Assembly: GCA_011523315.1 (NCBI GenBank)
Contig: WTHE01000763.1
Coordinates: 1-8,323 of the forward strand
DNA: 8,323 nt
DNA from: Candidatus Binatota bacterium
Lineage (GTDB): Bacteria; Desulfobacterota; Binatia; Bin18
Direction: 5' to 3'
Every line of letters starts with the position of its first letter. Position 1 is the stretch's first letter. Shown piece by piece: positions 5,307-8,323 of this stretch. The notes under the pieces are model-generated. The model saw only the letters and a list, made by a program, of their open reading frames with translations. It made no database searches and was not told the origin of the DNA. The translations under genes were made by a program, and so were the position numbers.

Positions 5307-6064
5307 TGCCGGTGTTTGGAAAACAGGATGTGCAGGCCGCAGCGGCCCGCGCGCCGCTCATGAGCGGCCTCGATACCGATCCGTGGGAACTCAAAGGGGC
5401 GGAGATTCTGCAGCTGAGCTTTGAGGTTGTCGAAGAGCCGGCCGAATGGCTGGCCGCGCCGGCCCTGCATCCGAGCATCCCGCCCTACGCCACGCTGTCG
5501 GTGGCCCGCTTTCCCGACAGTCCGGTCGGACCGTATGCGCTGGCCCAGGTCCGGCTGGTCGTCCGCGCCGGGATTCGACCCCGGGCCTATATGATCGGCG
5601 CCTACACCGATTCCGAGCAGGCTGTGGCCGCGCTCCGGATGCGCTGGGGCTTCCCGCTGGAGCTGGCTACGGTCAGCCTCCAGGCGCGTCACGACCGGGT
5701 GATTGGCCGGGTGGAGCGGGACGGCCGGACGATCCTGGACATGGAGGCCGAGAATCCGGAGCATATCTCCGGGTCGGACGTCACCTATATCGACAGCCTC
5801 CACCTGGTGCGGGTGAACGAGGGTGGCGAGGAAAAACCGCTGATCGTTCAGGTCGATCCGGAGTATATCTTTCACGCCGCCCAGCGCGGGATTCCGCACC
5901 TCAAAACGCTGGATGCGGCGGCCTGGGGTGCGGGCGACCGTCTGCGGTGTACCAATCCGATGACCGCCACGTTCACGCGGTGTGACACGGATCTGCCCCG
6001 GTTGCGGTTTGCGCTGGACCCCAGCCTGCCGGCCTTGCAGGGGAGCCGTAAACTCCTCGCCTAA
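5306..6064 (+). CDS. acetoacetate-decarboxylase-fold protein lacking the catalytic lysine
   Basis: This 252-residue protein has the length and order of motifs of the acetoacetate decarboxylase (ADC) superfamily: a Pro-rich segment (53-60), SPVGPYALAQVRLVV (72-86), an AYMIGAYTDSEQAVAALR stretch (94-111), WGFPLELA (114-121), VIGRVERDGRTIL (132-144). In true ADC the WGFP-type segment continues Lys-Lys-Leu, the first Lys forming the Schiff base. Here the pair is Leu118-Glu119. The Glu that follows the conserved Tyr is Leu79. Decarboxylation by the known mechanism therefore looks impossible. The fold could serve binding or a different reaction. GGAGGAG (5292-5298) lies 7 nt before the ATG inside the upstream gene, and TGATG shares one base between stop and start. 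Translation is thus coupled to the monooxygenase, implying a shared pathway or complex. Family assignment is by eye. Confidence 0.7.
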   Translation: MPVFGKQDVQAAAARAPLMSGLDTDPWELKGAEILQLSFEVVEEPAEWLAAPALHPSIPPYATLSVARFPDSPVGPYALAQVRLVVRAGIRPRAYMIGAYTDSEQAVAALRMRWGFPLELATVSLQARHDRVIGRVERDGRTILDMEAENPEHISGSDVTYIDSLHLVRVNEGGEEKPLIVQVDPEYIFHAAQRGIPHLKTLDAAAWGAGDRLRCTNPMTATFTRCDTDLPRLRFALDPSLPALQGSRKLLA

Positions 6065-6104
6065 GGGGGGCCGGGCGGCTCTCAGGCGGTCAGTCGAACA
6101 CAAC

Positions 6105-6131
6105 ACGACCGGGTCCCTGGCCCGGTCGTTT
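6105..6131 (+). terminator. intrinsic terminator of the aldolase-monooxygenase-ADC cassette
   Basis: ACGACCGGG (6105-6113) and CCCGGTCGT (6121-6129) form a perfect 9-bp stem with a 7-nt loop, which can tighten by two further pairs. It is followed by only TTT (6129-6131, sharing the last stem base). It lies 40 nt after the ADC-like stop and before the next promoter. The stem is strong and GC-rich; the short T run makes termination possibly partial. Confidence 0.6.
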
Positions 6132-6158
6132 CGCACGGGCTGGCGCACAGTCTATCAT
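6130..6158 (+). promoter_or_regulatory. probable sigma70-type promoter of the methyltransferase gene
   Basis: TTCGCA (6130-6135) and TATCAT (6153-6158) are separated by exactly 17 nt. The -10 matches consensus at five of six positions, the -35 at four. The start would fall near 6165, just ahead of AAGGAG (6168-6173). It begins immediately after the terminator stem, making the methyltransferase gene a separate unit. Confidence 0.45.
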
Positions 6159-6179
6159 GACGGAAATAAGGAGATTCGT

Positions 6180-7022
6180 ATGAAGAGCGTGGTATGGAGA
6201 AGTGTGGTCATCAGTCTGCTGCTCAGCCTGCCGGTGTCGGCCGACCAGCACGAACAGGCCGACCCGACCCAGGCGGCGCTACAGGCGCTGGCCGAGGGCG
6301 AGCATCGCTCGGCCGAGCATAAAGCCCGTAATCAGTACCGGCATCCGGTCGAGACGCTGACCTGGTTCGGCCTGCGGCCGGATATGACGGTGGTGGAGAT
6401 TTGGCCCGGCTCGGCCGGCTGGTATCTCGAAATCCTGGCCCCGTTTCTCAAAGACCAGGGCAGCTACTATGCGGCCGGACTCGATACGGAGTCGTCGGTG
6501 GAGTATGTCCAGCGCTCGGTCAAGGCGCTCGGCGACAAGCTGGCGGCCAACGCCGAGCTGTACGGCGGGGTGACGACGACCGAACTCGCCCCGCCGGCCG
6601 GCAAGACGATGATCGCTCCCGAGGGCTCGGCCGATATGGTGCTGACCTTCCGCAACGTGCATAACTGGATGAGCGGCGACTATGCCGCAGACGTGTTTGC
6701 CGCCATGTATGCGGCGCTCAAGCCGGGTGGGATTCTTGGGCTGGTTGAGCACCGTGGCAATCCCGAGGTCGCCCAGGACCCCAAAGCCGCTTCGGGCTAT
6801 GTGAACGAAGACTATACGGTTGAGCTGGCCCAGGCTGCGGGCTTTGAGCTGCTTGAGCGCTCGGACGTGAACGCCAACCCGAACGATACCAAAGACTACG
6901 AGGGCGGGGTGTGGACGCTGCCGCCCGTCTTGCGGCTGAAGGACGTGGACCGCGACACATACCTCGCCATCGGTGAGAGTGATCGCATGACGCTCAAGTT
7001 CGTGAAGCCGCAGGCGGACTGA
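6180..7022 (+). CDS. exported predicted methyltransferase (COG4798-like)
   Basis: This 280-residue protein resembles the predicted methyltransferases of COG4798, class I (Rossmann-type) SAM-dependent folds of unknown substrate. A signal peptide is clear: Lys2, Arg7, hydrophobic core about 8-19, likely cleavage after LPVSA (residue 21). The family lead-in RHPVETLTWFGLRPDMTVVEIWPGSAGWYLEILAP (54-88) contains the glycine-rich SAM loop. FRNVHNWM (157-164) and KPGGILGLVEHRG (181-193) follow, then GYVNEDY, a Pro-Asn-Asp-Thr segment (234-237) and VWTLPPVLRL (244-253). AAGGAG (6168-6173), 6 nt before ATG, sets the start; the frame is open 66 codons upstream but without family sequence. It has its own probable promoter behind a terminator. 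The substrate is unknown, and SAM supply outside the cytoplasm is unexplained. An AsmA-like gene follows after 44 bp. Confidence 0.85.
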   Translation: MKSVVWRSVVISLLLSLPVSADQHEQADPTQAALQALAEGEHRSAEHKARNQYRHPVETLTWFGLRPDMTVVEIWPGSAGWYLEILAPFLKDQGSYYAAGLDTESSVEYVQRSVKALGDKLAANAELYGGVTTTELAPPAGKTMIAPEGSADMVLTFRNVHNWMSGDYAADVFAAMYAALKPGGILGLVEHRGNPEVAQDPKAASGYVNEDYTVELAQAAGFELLERSDVNANPNDTKDYEGGVWTLPPVLRLKDVDRDTYLAIGESDRMTLKFVKPQAD

Positions 7023-7066
7023 AGCGACCCCTCAGCCCTCGGCCACGTGTCCCTGCGGAGCCCCTC

Positions 7067-8323
7067 TTGACCAGTAGCTTGCGCTCCCGTCGCCTGTGGC
7101 GCGGCTTGGGCATTGCGGCTGTTGGGGGTGTGGCAGGCTGCCTGCTCGTCGTGCTGGCGCTTGCCTGGTGGCTGTCCTCCCATTACCAGCCGTTGCTGAC
7201 CCAGCGTCTGAGCAGCCTGCTCGGGGCTGAGGTGCGGGTGGCCGGGAGCGCGCTATCGTTTCGTCGCGGCCTGGGTGTTGGACTCGAGCGGCTGGTCGTC
7301 CAGCACCGCTCGGAGGCCGCGCCGTTCTTCAGCGCCGAGCGCGTTGACGTCCTCCTTGACCTGAGGGCTCTGCTGCGCGGCCAACTCTTGTTTCACTATA
7401 TCGACTGCCTGCGCCCCCGTATCCGTGTGGCCGCCGGGGACGGGGCGGCGGCTGTTCCGCCCCTGGTGGGAGCCTTGCTGGGACACCCGCCCAACATCCA
7501 GGCCGAGCCCGGTCGGCTGTCGCCACAGCTCGCCGTACGCCGCCTGGTGTTACACGACAGCCAGCTCCGCTATGACGATCCGGCTCAAGACGCCGACCTG
7601 GTGGTGATGGGGGCCGACCTGGATCTCAGCTATGGCGACGCCGGGGACCTCGAGGCGCGCCTTCAGTTCGGCCTTGGAGCTGACGAGGAGCTGGGCCAGG
7701 TCAGCCTCCAGGCTCGGCTGGCGGGCTGGCGGTCGGACGCCAGTCTGGAGCAACTGGAGTGGAATGGGACAGCCCAGCTGCGCAATCTCGGCCTCAATCA
7801 GACTGGTCGCTGGCTGGGCCGGCAGTGGCCTCAGGCCAGGCTCGATTTTACCGGTCGCTGGACGGGCCGAGGTACCCGCCGGTTCGAGCTGGCCGGGGAA
7901 GCCGAGGTCAACGCCATGCCGCTCGGGGCGGGGTGGCTGGGCTCCGGGAAAGCGACGCTGACCAGCTTGGTGTGGCAGGCGCCGGACCGTATCAGCGCGC
8001 AGGCCGAACTGCTGGACGGACGGGCCGAAGGCGGCCCCTTGCCGCTGCCGGTCGTCATTCACTCCGGCTCGCTGGCTTTGGATCAGGACCAGCTGGCGCT
8101 CAGCGATGTGCGCGTCGGCGCCGGCAGCTCATCCATCGGTTTGCGCGGCCGGATTGCTCAGGTCCTGTCTGTTCAGCCTCGGGCCGACCTGCGGCTGGAC
8201 GCCGAGATTGACCTCGCAGACGGGCTCACGCCGCTGCTGGCCCTGGGGACCGGAATCGAACCTGCGCAGCTAGCCCGGCAGGTACGGGACGCCCGCGGAC
8301 AGGCGCGGGTGCAGCTCCGCCTG
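7067..8323 (+). CDS. AsmA-like membrane-anchored envelope protein (3' end outside window)
   Basis: The frame is open from here to the window end, giving at least 419 residues with no stop. A basic N-terminus (Arg6, Arg8, Arg9, Arg12) precedes one membrane segment (about 14-37). A tract typical of AsmA proteins follows: LLGAEVRVAGSALSF (51-65), a long amphipathic beta pattern, SAERVDVLLDLRALLRGQLL (89-108), and IDCLRPRIRV (112-121), the recurring 'P-x-I-x-V' strand. AsmA relatives (AsmA, TamB, YhdP) are inner-membrane-anchored periplasmic beta proteins linked to lipid transport and outer-membrane assembly. I chose TTG at 7067-7069 because GGAG (7057-7060) lies 6 nt before it and the membrane anchor begins soon after. 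No ATG or GTG is available in frame nearby. It lies 44 bp after the methyltransferase gene with no visible terminator, so they may be co-transcribed. Confidence 0.8.
   Translation, partial: MTSSLRSRRLWRGLGIAAVGGVAGCLLVVLALAWWLSSHYQPLLTQRLSSLLGAEVRVAGSALSFRRGLGVGLERLVVQHRSEAAPFFSAERVDVLLDLRALLRGQLLFHYIDCLRPRIRVAAGDGAAAVPPLVGALLGHPPNIQAEPGRLSPQLAVRRLVLHDSQLRYDDPAQDADLVVMGADLDLSYGDAGDLEARLQFGLGADEELGQVSLQARLAGWRSDASLEQLEWNGTAQLRNLGLNQTGRWLGRQWPQARLDFTGRWTGRGTRRFELAGEAEVNAMPLGAGWLGSGKATLTSLVWQAPDRISAQAELLDGRAEGGPLPLPVVIHSGSLALDQDQLALSDVRVGAGSSSIGLRGRIAQVLSVQPRADLRLDAEIDLADGLTPLLALGTGIEPAQLARQVRDARGQARVQLRL

Noticed and set aside
3235..6148. Three long minus-strand open frames (3235-4173, 4167-5135, 5132-6148) that overlap each other slightly like an operon.
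   Set aside because: They lie antisense to the aldolase, monooxygenase and ADC-like genes, which have clear families and ribosome-binding sites. Their translations show no domain and a composition typical of GC-rich shadow frames.
6157..6183. An eight-codon upstream frame (MTEIRRFV) whose stop overlaps the methyltransferase ATG.
   Set aside because: The predicted transcript begins after its ATG and it has no ribosome-binding site of its own. It is probably chance.

Overview
The window is GC-rich, with codon usage dominated by G/C third positions and short spacers between genes. I read nine protein-coding genes, one of them cut off at the right edge. The mix points to an uncultivated, metabolically versatile Gram-negative bacterium: a glutathione-transferase fold, a luciferase-like monooxygenase, an HpcH/HpaI aldolase, an acetoacetate-decarboxylase-like protein, an exported predicted methyltransferase and an AsmA-type envelope protein. 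Tectomicrobia ('Entotheonella'), Binatota or a former deltaproteobacterial lineage would fit. That placement is an impression from gene content; the window has no rRNA or marker gene to settle it.

Layout. Positions 81-1316 (+) hold a glutathione S-transferase-like gene, then a small exported protein of unknown function 21 bp downstream. Positions 1428-2080 (-) hold a type II toxin-antitoxin pair: a Phd/YefM-like antitoxin with a PIN-domain (VapC) toxin overlapping it by 4 nt. An AT-rich promoter/operator with a duplicated CAACTAGT lies just upstream. Positions 2218-3195 (-) encode a secreted protein built from about eight YD/RHS-like repeats of 26 residues. A 120-bp divergent spacer follows, with a good sigma70-type promoter reading right.

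Positions 3316-6064 (+) form a probable catabolic cassette: HpcH/HpaI-type metal aldolase, luciferase-like flavin oxidoreductase, and an acetoacetate-decarboxylase-fold protein. The last two share one base at a TGATG junction. A GC-rich stem with a short T run closes the cassette. A separate promoter immediately follows it and drives an exported COG4798-type methyltransferase (6180-7022). From 7067 to the window end there is an AsmA-like membrane-anchored protein, probably started at TTG.

Functionally, the aldolase, monooxygenase and ADC-like protein look like parts of one pathway acting on an oxo-acid or ketone-type compound. The substrate cannot be read from the sequence. The ADC-like protein has lost the lysine pair and glutamate used by true acetoacetate decarboxylase, so it should not be annotated as one. 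I found no CRISPR array, transposase, integrase, tRNA or rRNA. No gap between genes exceeds about 140 bp. Very long open frames opposite the cassette genes are read as by-products of GC-rich codon usage.
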